NCBI GenBank assembly: GCA_905236365.1
Contig: CAJOPP010000058.1
Coordinates: 1 to 5,466 of the forward strand
Length of the DNA stretch: 5,466 nt
Source of the DNA: an uncultured Lachnospiraceae bacterium
Lineage (GTDB): Bacteria; Bacillota; Clostridia; Lachnospirales; Lachnospiraceae
Direction: 5' to 3'
Shown: in pieces, positions 1-5,285 of the stretch
Numbering within the stretch: the first letter of the stretch is position 1
Layout: each line of letters starts with the position of its first letter
The notes under the pieces: model-generated
Database searches by the model: none
The model's input: the letters and a program-made list of their open reading frames with translations, nothing else
What the model was told of the DNA's origin: nothing
Translations under genes and position numbers: made by a program

Positions 1-1307
1 ATCAGACACCGAGTGACCAGACACCGAGTGACCAGACGCCGAGTGACCAGGCACCGAGTGACCAGACACCGAGTGATCCGACAACGGGCGGACAGATACC
101 GGGTGGATCGACATCGGATGGTCAGACAACGAATAACCCTTCAACGGGTGGTCAGACAACGGGTGGTCAGACAACAGGTGATCCGACAACAGGTGGTCAG
201 ACAACAGGCGGCTCGACAACAGGCGGTCAGACAACAGGTGGTCAGATAACAGGTGATCCGACGACAGGCGGTCAGACAACGAACAACCCTTCAACGGGCA
301 ATCAGACAATAGGTGATCCGACAACAGGTGGTCAGATACCGGGTGGTCAGATTCCAGATAATCAGATACCAAGTAATCAAACATCAGATGGTCAGATACC
401 GGGTAGTCAGATACCGGGTGGTCAGACAATCGATAATCAGAATCCGGGTCAATCCCAGACGAATGAGAATGGTGCAGGTGGAACGGATATACAAGGCAAC
501 TCAGGGGTTTCCGGAGTTGTGGAAAATCCAAATGGTATAGGTGGAATTGAGTTACAAAATCCGGTTGGTACAGAAGGCGTCATGACAGCAGATGATGTAC
601 AACAAGCAGCGAATGAGTTGGGAATTACACCGGAAGGTGCAACACAGGCAGCGGAACTTGTACAAAAATATAATGGTTCAGCTGATACTCTGCTTGTGAC
701 ACAACAGTCTCTTGAAACTCGAAAGAGTGACAGTGATGTGAAGGGATCTTCATATGCACTCCTTCTTGCCAGATCAGTAAAGCAGACCAAGTCATCGGTT
801 AAACTGAAATGGAAGAAGATTAAAGATGCAGATGGATATATGATTTACGGTAGTAAGTGTGGTAAGAATAATTCACTGAAATTGATCAAGACAATTGAGA
901 ATGGAAGTAAAACTACATTTACACATACAAAACTGAACAAGGCAACCTACTATAAATATATTGTTTGTGCATATAAGATTGTTGATGGTCAGAAAGTTAC
1001 AATTGTTGCATCAAAAACAATTCATGCGGTGACAGACGGAGGAAAGTATGGGGTAGCCAAGTCGTTATCAGTGAAACCGTCATCTGTAAAACTGAACGTG
1101 AAGAAGAGCAAGAAATTATCTGCAAAAGAGGTAGCAGGTAAGAAAACAATTCAATCACATCGTAAGTTGTGTTATGAATCAACCAATACAAATGTGGCGA
1201 CTGTTTCAAAGAGCGGTAAAATTGTAGCAAAGAAGAAAGGTAAGTGTTATGTATATATCTACGCTCAGAATGGTATCTACAAGAAAGTAAAAGTTACGGT
1301 TAAGTAA
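1..1307 (+). CDS. Surface/secreted protein, C-terminal part: pentapeptide-repeat stalk plus Fn3-like and BIG2-like domains (5' end outside window)
   Basis: The frame whose first full codon is at base 3 stays open without a stop to the TAA at 1305-1307, so the gene enters from the left; a GTG at 519 in the same frame is internal, not a start. In order it encodes about 30 Gln/Thr/Pro/Gly pentapeptides (3-452); a Gly/Asn-rich linker; a helical-looking stretch around 580-715 (ADDVQQAANELG, GATQAAELVQKY); an Fn3-like domain at about 785-1040 (VKLKWKKIKDADGYMIY, then a KLNKATYYKYIVCAYK strand pair); and a C-terminal BIG2-like Ig domain at about 1050-1304 (SLSVKPSSVKLNVKKSKKLS, then TNTNVATVSKSGKIVAKKKG). 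This module pattern is typical of exported clostridial adhesin or wall proteins, so an extracellular role is inferred. There is no LPXTG motif, hydrophobic tail or SLH domain at the C-terminus, so any anchor lies upstream or binding is through the basic C-terminal modules. The specific ligand or function is unknown. Confidence 0.85.
   Translation, partial: QTPSDQTPSDQTPSDQAPSDQTPSDPTTGGQIPGGSTSDGQTTNNPSTGGQTTGGQTTGDPTTGGQTTGGSTTGGQTTGGQITGDPTTGGQTTNNPSTGNQTIGDPTTGGQIPGGQIPDNQIPSNQTSDGQIPGSQIPGGQTIDNQNPGQSQTNENGAGGTDIQGNSGVSGVVENPNGIGGIELQNPVGTEGVMTADDVQQAANELGITPEGATQAAELVQKYNGSADTLLVTQQSLETRKSDSDVKGSSYALLLARSVKQTKSSVKLKWKKIKDADGYMIYGSKCGKNNSLKLIKTIENGSKTTFTHTKLNKATYYKYIVCAYKIVDGQKVTIVASKTIHAVTDGGKYGVAKSLSVKPSSVKLNVKKSKKLSAKEVAGKKTIQSHRKLCYESTNTNVATVSKSGKIVAKKKGKCYVYIYAQNGIYKKVKVTVK
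3..452 (+). repeat. 15-bp tandem repeat, about 30 units, encoding a pentapeptide stalk
   Basis: Thirty 15-bp units stay in perfect register with no indel that breaks the frame. The peptides form zones: QTPSD/QAPSD (3-77), mainly QTTGG, PTTGG, STTGG and QTTGD (78-332), then QIPGG, QIPDN, QIPSN and QIPGS (333-422), decaying to QTIDN and QNPGQ (423-452). A larger duplication is visible: QTTNN-PSTG at 123 recurs at 273, each followed within one or two units by a GD-PTTGG pair. The region is visibly richer in G+C than the rest of the gene. Repeats of this kind usually form an extended, possibly glycosylated spacer that holds a domain away from the wall and changes length by slippage; that role is inferred. 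Confidence 0.93.
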
Positions 1308-1315
1308 TGAACAAA

Positions 1316-1367
1316 AATGAAAAGCTTGCGCTTTGCGATTGGGATTGCAAAGTGTAAGCTTTTCATT
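1316..1367 (+). terminator. Long stem-loop, probable transcription terminator of the surface-protein gene
   Basis: Bases 1316-1339 pair with 1344-1367 to form a 24-bp stem with no mismatch, counting three G-U wobbles, closed by a TGGG tetraloop. It begins 8 bases after the TAA. The lower stem carries an A-run on the left and GCTTTT on the right, and the following bases (ATATAAA) are AT-rich, although there is no long uninterrupted T tract after the stem. Because the A-run mirrors the T-run it might stop transcription in either direction. Confidence 0.8.
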
Positions 1368-1565
1368 ATATAAACATTATTTAAGTGGTGGCTTAAAAGA
1401 TGAAATTCCGTACCAATCCATCCAAATAACTTCTAAGCCAATGTCAGTTGCAAAATCCCTTTCATTGGGATGGAGGTGGCGGCAAATCAGTAAGCACATG
1501 ATAATGATATATTGTCTGTAAGTGTGCAGAAATATTTTGAGTAAAAGAAATAGTGAGGAAAATAT
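1368..1565 (+). other. Untranslated leader/intergenic region upstream of hemA with alternative short pairings
   Basis: I see no supportable gene here. Several short complementary segments exist: TTTAAG 1380-1385 with CTTAAA 1392-1397; TGGCTTA 1389-1395 with TAAGCCA 1434-1440; ATCCC 1455-1459 with GGGAT 1467-1471; and CCATCC 1418-1423 with GGATGG 1468-1473. The first two pairs exclude each other, as do the last two, as would happen in a switching leader, but such short matches can arise by chance. It lacks a T-box core and a recognisable cobalamin-riboswitch core. No promoter with both hexamers well matched stands out; a TATATT at 1508-1513 lacks a good -35 box. The hemA ribosome binding site is GAGGAA at 1555-1560, 5 bases before the ATG. 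Confidence 0.4.
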
Positions 1566-2735
1566 ATGTTTTGCATAAGCATAAGCTTTAGAAAAGTACC
1601 ATTAGATATCAGACAAAAATTTGCTTTCAATCGTGAGGAACAAGGAAGATTTTTGCAACAATTACAGGATCAGAATGTGATAAGTGGAGGTGTTGTAATT
1701 TCAACCTGTAATCGAAGTGAGATTTATTTTACGAAAGGAGAGAAGACCAAAGACGACAATCCCATGGAAAAGGTAGAATGTGCCTTGTCAGAGCATAAAC
1801 AGGTATCGTTAGAGTATATTCGAAAATATGGATTGTATTATGCTGACAGGAAAGCAGCACAACATTTGTATAAAGTGACTTGCGGTCTGGACTCCATGGT
1901 GTTAGGAGAGGATGAAATTCTGCATCAGGTTAAGGAAGCGTATCTTTTGGCAAACAATGGAGGATACACAAACAGTGAGTTGAATATTATTTTTCAGGGA
2001 GCTTTCAACTGTGCAAAGCTTTCGAAGTCCAATACAAAACTTTCCAATACTCCATTATCGATCGGAACATTGACAGCTAATACGATTGAAGATTATCTGT
2101 ATACAGAGTGCAGTGGTACAAAAGAACCATATAAGGTATTAGTCATTGGTGCGACCGGTAAGATTGGTTCTGTGGTGGCGAAGGATCTGATTGCAAAGGG
2201 AATTATGGTGCTCGGAACAAAGAGAACTCATCACAATCAGGATGAAATTTTCATGTCAGAACATATGGAATGGGTCGATTTTAAAGAGCGATATGATTAT
2301 CTTTCCAAGGTGAATGCTGTTGTGAGTGCTACGGCAAGCCCACACTACACATTAACATTGGAAGAGTTTGAAAGAAACAGAGGAGACCAGCCTGGAAAAC
2401 TTTTGATCGATCTGGCGGTTCCATACGATATTGATAAGGATATTTGTAAACTGACTGGTGTCACCAGATTGGATATTGATCATTTCAAGGCGATTGCTAA
2501 GGAAAACCGCAATATCAAGCAGGGAGAGTTGGAAAAGGCCAGACAAATTTTGGATGAGTGTGTGGAAGAGGTACAGAAAAAACTATACCTTCGGGATTTT
2601 AAGGAGAAAATGGAGAAACGGTATCAGGAAGAGTGGTTTCAGAAAATGACTTATTATTTGAAAGACATTTTAGATAGCGAACAATTTGCCCAGGTGCTTG
2701 GGAAAATATATGAGAGAGAGAAGGAGGAGGCATAG
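1566..2735 (+). CDS. hemA: Glutamyl-tRNA reductase (HemA)
   Basis: This cytosolic enzyme reduces the glutamate of Glu-tRNA(Glu) with NADPH to glutamate-1-semialdehyde, the committed step of C5-pathway tetrapyrrole synthesis. The 389-residue protein has the catalytic-domain signature STCNRSEIY at 46-54 with the thioester nucleophile Cys48 and Arg50, the QHL histidine at about 100, and the family signature GLDSMVLGEDEI at 107-118 followed by HQVKEAY. The nucleotide-binding domain starts with VLVIGATGKIG (glycines at 195, 198 and 201), and LIDLAVPYDID lies at 279-290. The C-terminal helical dimerisation segment (about 310-389) is charged and somewhat shorter than usual, since most family members have roughly 400-450 residues. 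Two departures stand out: GATGKIG replaces the usual GAGxMG-type loop, and Tyr287 replaces the Arg normally seen in AVPRD. The start ATG follows GAGGAA and gives a family-like N-terminus. It abuts the next gene, so the two are almost certainly co-transcribed. Confidence 0.96.
   Translation: MFCISISFRKVPLDIRQKFAFNREEQGRFLQQLQDQNVISGGVVISTCNRSEIYFTKGEKTKDDNPMEKVECALSEHKQVSLEYIRKYGLYYADRKAAQHLYKVTCGLDSMVLGEDEILHQVKEAYLLANNGGYTNSELNIIFQGAFNCAKLSKSNTKLSNTPLSIGTLTANTIEDYLYTECSGTKEPYKVLVIGATGKIGSVVAKDLIAKGIMVLGTKRTHHNQDEIFMSEHMEWVDFKERYDYLSKVNAVVSATASPHYTLTLEEFERNRGDQPGKLLIDLAVPYDIDKDICKLTGVTRLDIDHFKAIAKENRNIKQGELEKARQILDECVEEVQKKLYLRDFKEKMEKRYQEEWFQKMTYYLKDILDSEQFAQVLGKIYEREKEEA
2721..2730 (+). promoter_or_regulatory. 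Strong ribosome binding site of the precorrin-2 dehydrogenase gene, inside the hemA 3' end
   Basis: AAGGAGGAGG lies in the last codons of hemA. Its AGGAGG core is 8 bases before the ATG at 2736, which itself follows the hemA TAG (2733-2735) directly. This fixes the downstream start and indicates translational coupling of the two genes. Confidence 0.9.
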
Positions 2736-3350
2736 ATGGCATATTTTCCGTTTATGGTGGATGTCAAAGGGATGAAGTGTCTGGTAATCGGTGGTGGAAG
2801 AATCGCACTTCATAAGGTGAAAATCCTGCTTGGGTTTGAGGTCGGAATTAAAGTTATTGCTTCGGAGATTTGTGAAGAATTACATGCTTTATCAGGAGAA
2901 TATCTGGAATGTGTAGAGCGTGAATTTCAGGATACTGATATAGAAGGAATGGATTTTGTTGTTGCTGCAACAAATGATGAGACTTTGAATTTTCATATAT
3001 CAGATTTGTGTAAGGCAAGACACATTCCAATCAATGTAGTGGATATAAAGGAGGCATGTTCTTTTATTTTTCCTGCAATGATTCGGAATAAGGATTTGCT
3101 AATTACTATTTCCTCCGGTGGACAAAGTCCGGCAGCGGTTTCTTATGTAAAGGACAAAATCCGAAGTAGTGTTCCTGATTATTATGGAGAGATGATTGAA
3201 ACGCTTGGCGGGTTTCGGGATTATATTTTAGAACAGGTGGATTCCACTGCTCGAAGAAAGGAGATATTCTACCGTCTGTTAGAATATGGAGATGCTCATA
3301 ATGGCAATATACCGGAAGAACTCGTACAACAATTAGTGGAACATAAGTGA
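2736..3350 (+). CDS. sirC: Precorrin-2 dehydrogenase / sirohydrochlorin ferrochelatase-type protein (CysG N-terminal, Met8/SirC family)
   Basis: The 204-residue protein matches the stand-alone N-terminal module of siroheme synthase. It oxidises precorrin-2 to sirohydrochlorin with NAD+; some family members also insert Fe2+ to make siroheme, while SirC-type members only dehydrogenate. Visible signatures are the N-terminal MAYFPFMVDVKG, the dinucleotide loop VIGGGRIALHK (Gly19-21), VVAATNDETLN (75-85), NVVD with Asp103 at the position of the catalytic Asp of CysG/Met8, then CSFIFPAMI (108-116) and ITISSGGQSPAA (123-134). The usual GGGxVAxRK has His26 in place of Arg. The helical tail (about 150-204) corresponds to the dimerisation/C-terminal domain; no methyltransferase domain is fused. 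The start is fixed by the upstream AGGAGG. With hemA it serves siroheme and/or cobalamin synthesis; sequence alone does not tell which. The gene symbol is a family label, since chelatase activity cannot be judged. Confidence 0.93.
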   Translation: MAYFPFMVDVKGMKCLVIGGGRIALHKVKILLGFEVGIKVIASEICEELHALSGEYLECVEREFQDTDIEGMDFVVAATNDETLNFHISDLCKARHIPINVVDIKEACSFIFPAMIRNKDLLITISSGGQSPAAVSYVKDKIRSSVPDYYGEMIETLGGFRDYILEQVDSTARRKEIFYRLLEYGDAHNGNIPEELVQQLVEHK

Positions 3351-3377
3351 ATCGAAGATGAAAATATGCTTCTGAAA

Positions 3378-3415
3378 AAAGAGGCTGTTGCACTAAAAAT
3401 TTGCATACAATATCG
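3378..3415 (+). repeat. Left terminal inverted repeat
   Basis: This arm pairs with 3532-3570. Of its 38 bases, 35 are complementary to the right arm, with mismatches at 3388, 3396 and 3403 and one unpaired base (3550) opposite. The outermost 10 bases match perfectly. Confidence 0.85.
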
Positions 3416-3444
3416 GACAATGAATGATTGCAACTGTTTTGGCA

Positions 3445-3472
3445 GCATCTCGCATTATTAACTGTGGGATGC
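3445..3472 (+). repeat. Internal stem-loop of the MITE-like element
   Basis: GCATCTCGCA (3445-3454) pairs with TGTGGGATGC (3463-3472) over 10 bp including two G-T wobbles, with an 8-base loop. No T-run follows, so it does not look like a classical terminator. Confidence 0.55.
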
Positions 3473-3531
3473 ATACGAAAAACTTAAGTTACTGACATTG
3501 CTACTGAATAGATACGAATGGTTAAAATATG

Positions 3532-3570
3532 CGATATTGTATGGAAATTATGTAGTGCACCAGCCTCTTT
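3532..3570 (-). repeat. Right terminal inverted repeat
   Basis: This is the reverse complement of the left arm with three mismatches and one extra base. It ends 5 bases from the stop codon of the minus-strand carboxypeptidase gene, so that mRNA must run into the element or stop within it. Confidence 0.85.
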
Positions 3571-3575
3571 GATAA

Positions 3576-5198
3576 TTATTTTGTGAGAGAGCGGTAAATG
3601 CTTACATGGTCAAAGATGCATCGCCATGAGCTATAAGTATCTCCCGTTACACAGATATACTCCTTTCCGGAAGTACTCTTAAAATAGCTTGCGGCACAAG
3701 AGCCGGAGGCATTTACAAAACCGGTCTTGGCTCCAAGTACCTCGCCACCGGTCTGTCTGTCTTCGATTCGGCGCATAAACCAATTTGATATCTCAATTCC
3801 TTTTGTTGCAACAAGAAGAATGGATTCCGGTGTTTCTTCTTCTGTACTATCATCCGTGGAAGTTTCTGTTTCTCCATCTGCAGTATCATTGGTAGAAGCA
3901 TCCGTCTGTTCTCCTGTGGTTTCATCCGTAGAGGCGGTGTCGGATTCTTTGCTTTTCTCTGAGTCAGGGAGAAAACTAGGATCCGGAGTTGTTGTATAGA
4001 TCCGTGTAGAGAGTACTTCTCTGCAAAGATCATTCTGGACGGCTGTTGCAAGAATCACAGCCATATCCTCCATAGTACAATGCAGGTTTTCGTCATAGAT
4101 TCCCACAACGTTAGTAAAGTGTGCGGTATCGCTGATACCAAGATCTGCCACCTTTTCATTCATTTTCTCTACAAAGGCTTCATGACTGCCATAACAGTAA
4201 TTTGCCAGACCTACTGCAGCATCTCCACCGGAACATACAATCGTTCCATAAATCAGATCCCTTACGGTAACGGTCTCACCTTCTAAAAAACCTACCGCAC
4301 TACAGTCATGCGAATATGCATACTGGATCTCTTCCTGGGTGATGACATAGGTATCATCCAGATCTTCGATGACATCGGATGCAGTAAGTACTGTTAAAAT
4401 CTTAGTCATCGAAGCCGGATTGACTATAACATCACTGTCTCTTTTGGCAACAATAGAATCATCTGATAAGTCTACCAATACCATATAGCGACTAGTCAGC
4501 TGCTGGGTTTCGGCAAGATTATCAGGATCTGGTTCTGTTGCATTGAGGGAACCATCAACCGGGGTCAGAGTAATAGCAGGGTAAAGATCTTCCAGAGTAG
4601 GTTCCTCGGTTGTTTCTTCTCCGGAGTTTGTCGTTGCCGCTTCACCGGCATATTTCAAACTGTATGAATTGCTGTCAAATACTATTGTTTGTTCTGTTAC
4701 ATGTGGTGTATGAATGGTGTAATCAGTTGTTGCATAAGGTCCGTATGGATCTTCTGTGGTGGCTTCCTCTGTAGTGGGCTCATTCGTTGTTACCGGCTGC
4801 TCAGAAGACGCTATTTGCTGCTTGCTTTTGGAATCTCCATTAAAGATATCCGTAAAATGTATGATTGTAAAACCGATGCTACCGAGAATCAAAATTAATA
4901 AAATAGTAATGATCGGAGTGGTGACCCTGATTTTTCCAGTGCTCCGATATTTTTTTGAACTTTCGGATTGTTTATATATGCCCAGTTCTACATAAGGTTC
5001 TAAATCTTTTAAATCGTCCCAGTCGTCCATTGTTTCTTGCGTAGCTTGTTTATTTTCTGGATTGAGATTGTCAATGTAGTCAAGGTATTCATCCAGTTCC
5101 TCTCCCCATAGTGTGTCTTCATTGTCTGGAGATGGGATGTGTTCAGTCCATTGATTATTTTCTGGTTCGCCATCTATTGGTATTTCGTTATTTTTCAT
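3576..5198 (-). CDS. D-alanyl-D-alanine carboxypeptidase, S11/PBP5 type, N-terminally membrane-anchored
   Basis: Serine DD-carboxypeptidases of this family trim the terminal D-Ala from peptidoglycan stem peptides outside the cell. In this 540-residue protein the catalytic core runs from about 236 to 535. The SxxK box is SMTK at 263-266 within NPASMTKILTVLTA. The second motif reads SGGD at 323-326, where SxN is expected. The FTNVVGI...H...T..DMA stretch lies at 361-379, and KTG at 491-493 within GAKTGFVNASG. Residues 1-92 are acidic and predicted cytosolic, and 93-115 form one hydrophobic helix. Thr/Glu-rich linkers lie at about 130-150 and 187-204. An acidic Ser/Thr/Asp/Glu-rich segment (about 403-458) interrupts the catalytic domain before KTG. 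There is no cleavable signal peptide and no PBP5-type C-terminal beta domain or amphipathic helix, so anchoring is N-terminal. SMTK and KTG make the family assignment firm; because Asn is missing from the second motif, activity is likely but not certain. No gene is co-directional within the window. Confidence 0.92.
   Translation of the reverse strand: MKNNEIPIDGEPENNQWTEHIPSPDNEDTLWGEELDEYLDYIDNLNPENKQATQETMDDWDDLKDLEPYVELGIYKQSESSKKYRSTGKIRVTTPIITILLILILGSIGFTIIHFTDIFNGDSKSKQQIASSEQPVTTNEPTTEEATTEDPYGPYATTDYTIHTPHVTEQTIVFDSNSYSLKYAGEAATTNSGEETTEEPTLEDLYPAITLTPVDGSLNATEPDPDNLAETQQLTSRYMVLVDLSDDSIVAKRDSDVIVNPASMTKILTVLTASDVIEDLDDTYVITQEEIQYAYSHDCSAVGFLEGETVTVRDLIYGTIVCSGGDAAVGLANYCYGSHEAFVEKMNEKVADLGISDTAHFTNVVGIYDENLHCTMEDMAVILATAVQNDLCREVLSTRIYTTTPDPSFLPDSEKSKESDTASTDETTGEQTDASTNDTADGETETSTDDSTEEETPESILLVATKGIEISNWFMRRIEDRQTGGEVLGAKTGFVNASGSCAASYFKSTSGKEYICVTGDTYSSWRCIFDHVSIYRSLTK
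3852..3959 (-). repeat. Degenerate 36-bp / 12-residue repeat in the carboxypeptidase insert
   Basis: Residues 414-449 can be laid out as three 12-residue units: EKSKESDTASTD, ETTGEQTDASTN and DTADGETETSTD. They share an S-T-D/N ending, and a fourth decayed unit follows (DSTEEETPES). At DNA level the last two units align as 36-bp blocks with many substitutions. The whole segment is acidic and lacks predicted secondary structure, so it should form an exposed loop. Confidence 0.55.
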
Positions 5199-5202
5199 TT
5201 TG

Positions 5203-5220
5203 TTATTCTTTCATCCTTTC
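5203..5220 (-). promoter_or_regulatory. Displaced ribosome binding site and three-codon mini-ORF before the carboxypeptidase gene
   Basis: On the minus strand, GAAAGG (5220-5215) is the only Shine-Dalgarno-like sequence, and it lies 16 bases before the ATG at 5198, longer than the usual 6-10. Directly after it comes ATG AAA GAA TAA (5214-5203), which ends 4 bases before the real start. The first ATG has no spacing from the GAAAGG and is unlikely to be used efficiently. No other in-frame ATG occurs until codon 57, which would remove part of the cytosolic segment, so 5198 remains the best start. Confidence 0.45.
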
Positions 5221-5263
5221 TGTTTTGAATCATGTTTGCTTTTGATGTGTTGTACATTTTGAA

Positions 5264-5276
5264 TTGTTAATAACAA
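5264..5276. promoter_or_regulatory. Palindrome at the predicted transcription start of the carboxypeptidase gene
   Basis: TTGTTAATAACAA is a perfect inverted repeat with 6-bp arms around one central base. It begins about 10 bases downstream of the minus-strand -10 box, overlapping or just following the predicted start point. That is the position expected of a repressor operator, but the sequence is AT-rich and could occur by chance. Confidence 0.35.
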
Positions 5277-5285
5277 CATCATCTT

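Larger units (their letters stand above)
3378..3570. mobile_element. MITE-like element with long terminal inverted repeats, non-coding
   Basis: A 193-bp segment fills most of the space between two convergent genes and is bounded by near-matching inverted arms (3378-3415 and 3532-3570). Both outer ends read AAAGAGGCTG inward, followed by TTGCACTA on the left and GTGCACTA on the right. It encodes no transposase and no plausible gene. An inner hairpin (3445-3472) and a 10-bp palindrome AACTTAAGTT (3481-3490) lie in its middle. The right end is 5 bases from the stop codon of the carboxypeptidase gene, and the left end is 27 bases after the precorrin-2 dehydrogenase stop. I find no convincing target-site duplication, so the exact boundaries could be off by a few bases. 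GAGGCTGTTGCA-like ends resemble insertion-sequence termini, which suggests mobilisation in trans, but I cannot assign an IS family. It may also act as a bidirectional terminator between the convergent genes. Confidence 0.7.

Noticed and set aside
3..452. CRISPR array
   Set aside because: Units are contiguous 15-bp coding repeats in one frame with no spacers.
449..790. 113-residue minus-strand frame opposite the surface-protein gene
   Set aside because: It is antisense to a clearly coding segment and its Cys/Ser/Pro-rich composition mirrors the plus-strand codons.
1454..1490. T-box-like GGGATGGAGGTGGCGG stretch before hemA
   Set aside because: It does not match the conserved T-box core (AGGGTGGNACCGCG), and no specifier stem or terminator/antiterminator pair is evident.
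1333..1521. 62-residue open frame downstream of the surface-protein gene
   Set aside because: It begins inside the stem-loop, has no ribosome binding site and no recognisable protein features.
1368..1565. Cobalamin riboswitch before the tetrapyrrole genes
   Set aside because: The conserved B12-box core was not found on the plus strand.
3106..3474. 122-residue minus-strand frame overlapping the precorrin-2 dehydrogenase gene and the inverted-repeat element
   Set aside because: It is antisense to a well-supported gene, runs into the non-coding element and shows no family motif.
3371..3577. Target-site duplication flanking the inverted-repeat element
   Set aside because: The flanks (CTGAAA on the left, GATAAT on the right) do not share a direct repeat at any plausible boundary.
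3727..3999. 90-residue plus-strand frame rich in Ser and Val
   Set aside because: It is the complement of the acidic Thr/Asp/Glu-rich insert of the minus-strand carboxypeptidase gene, which explains its composition.
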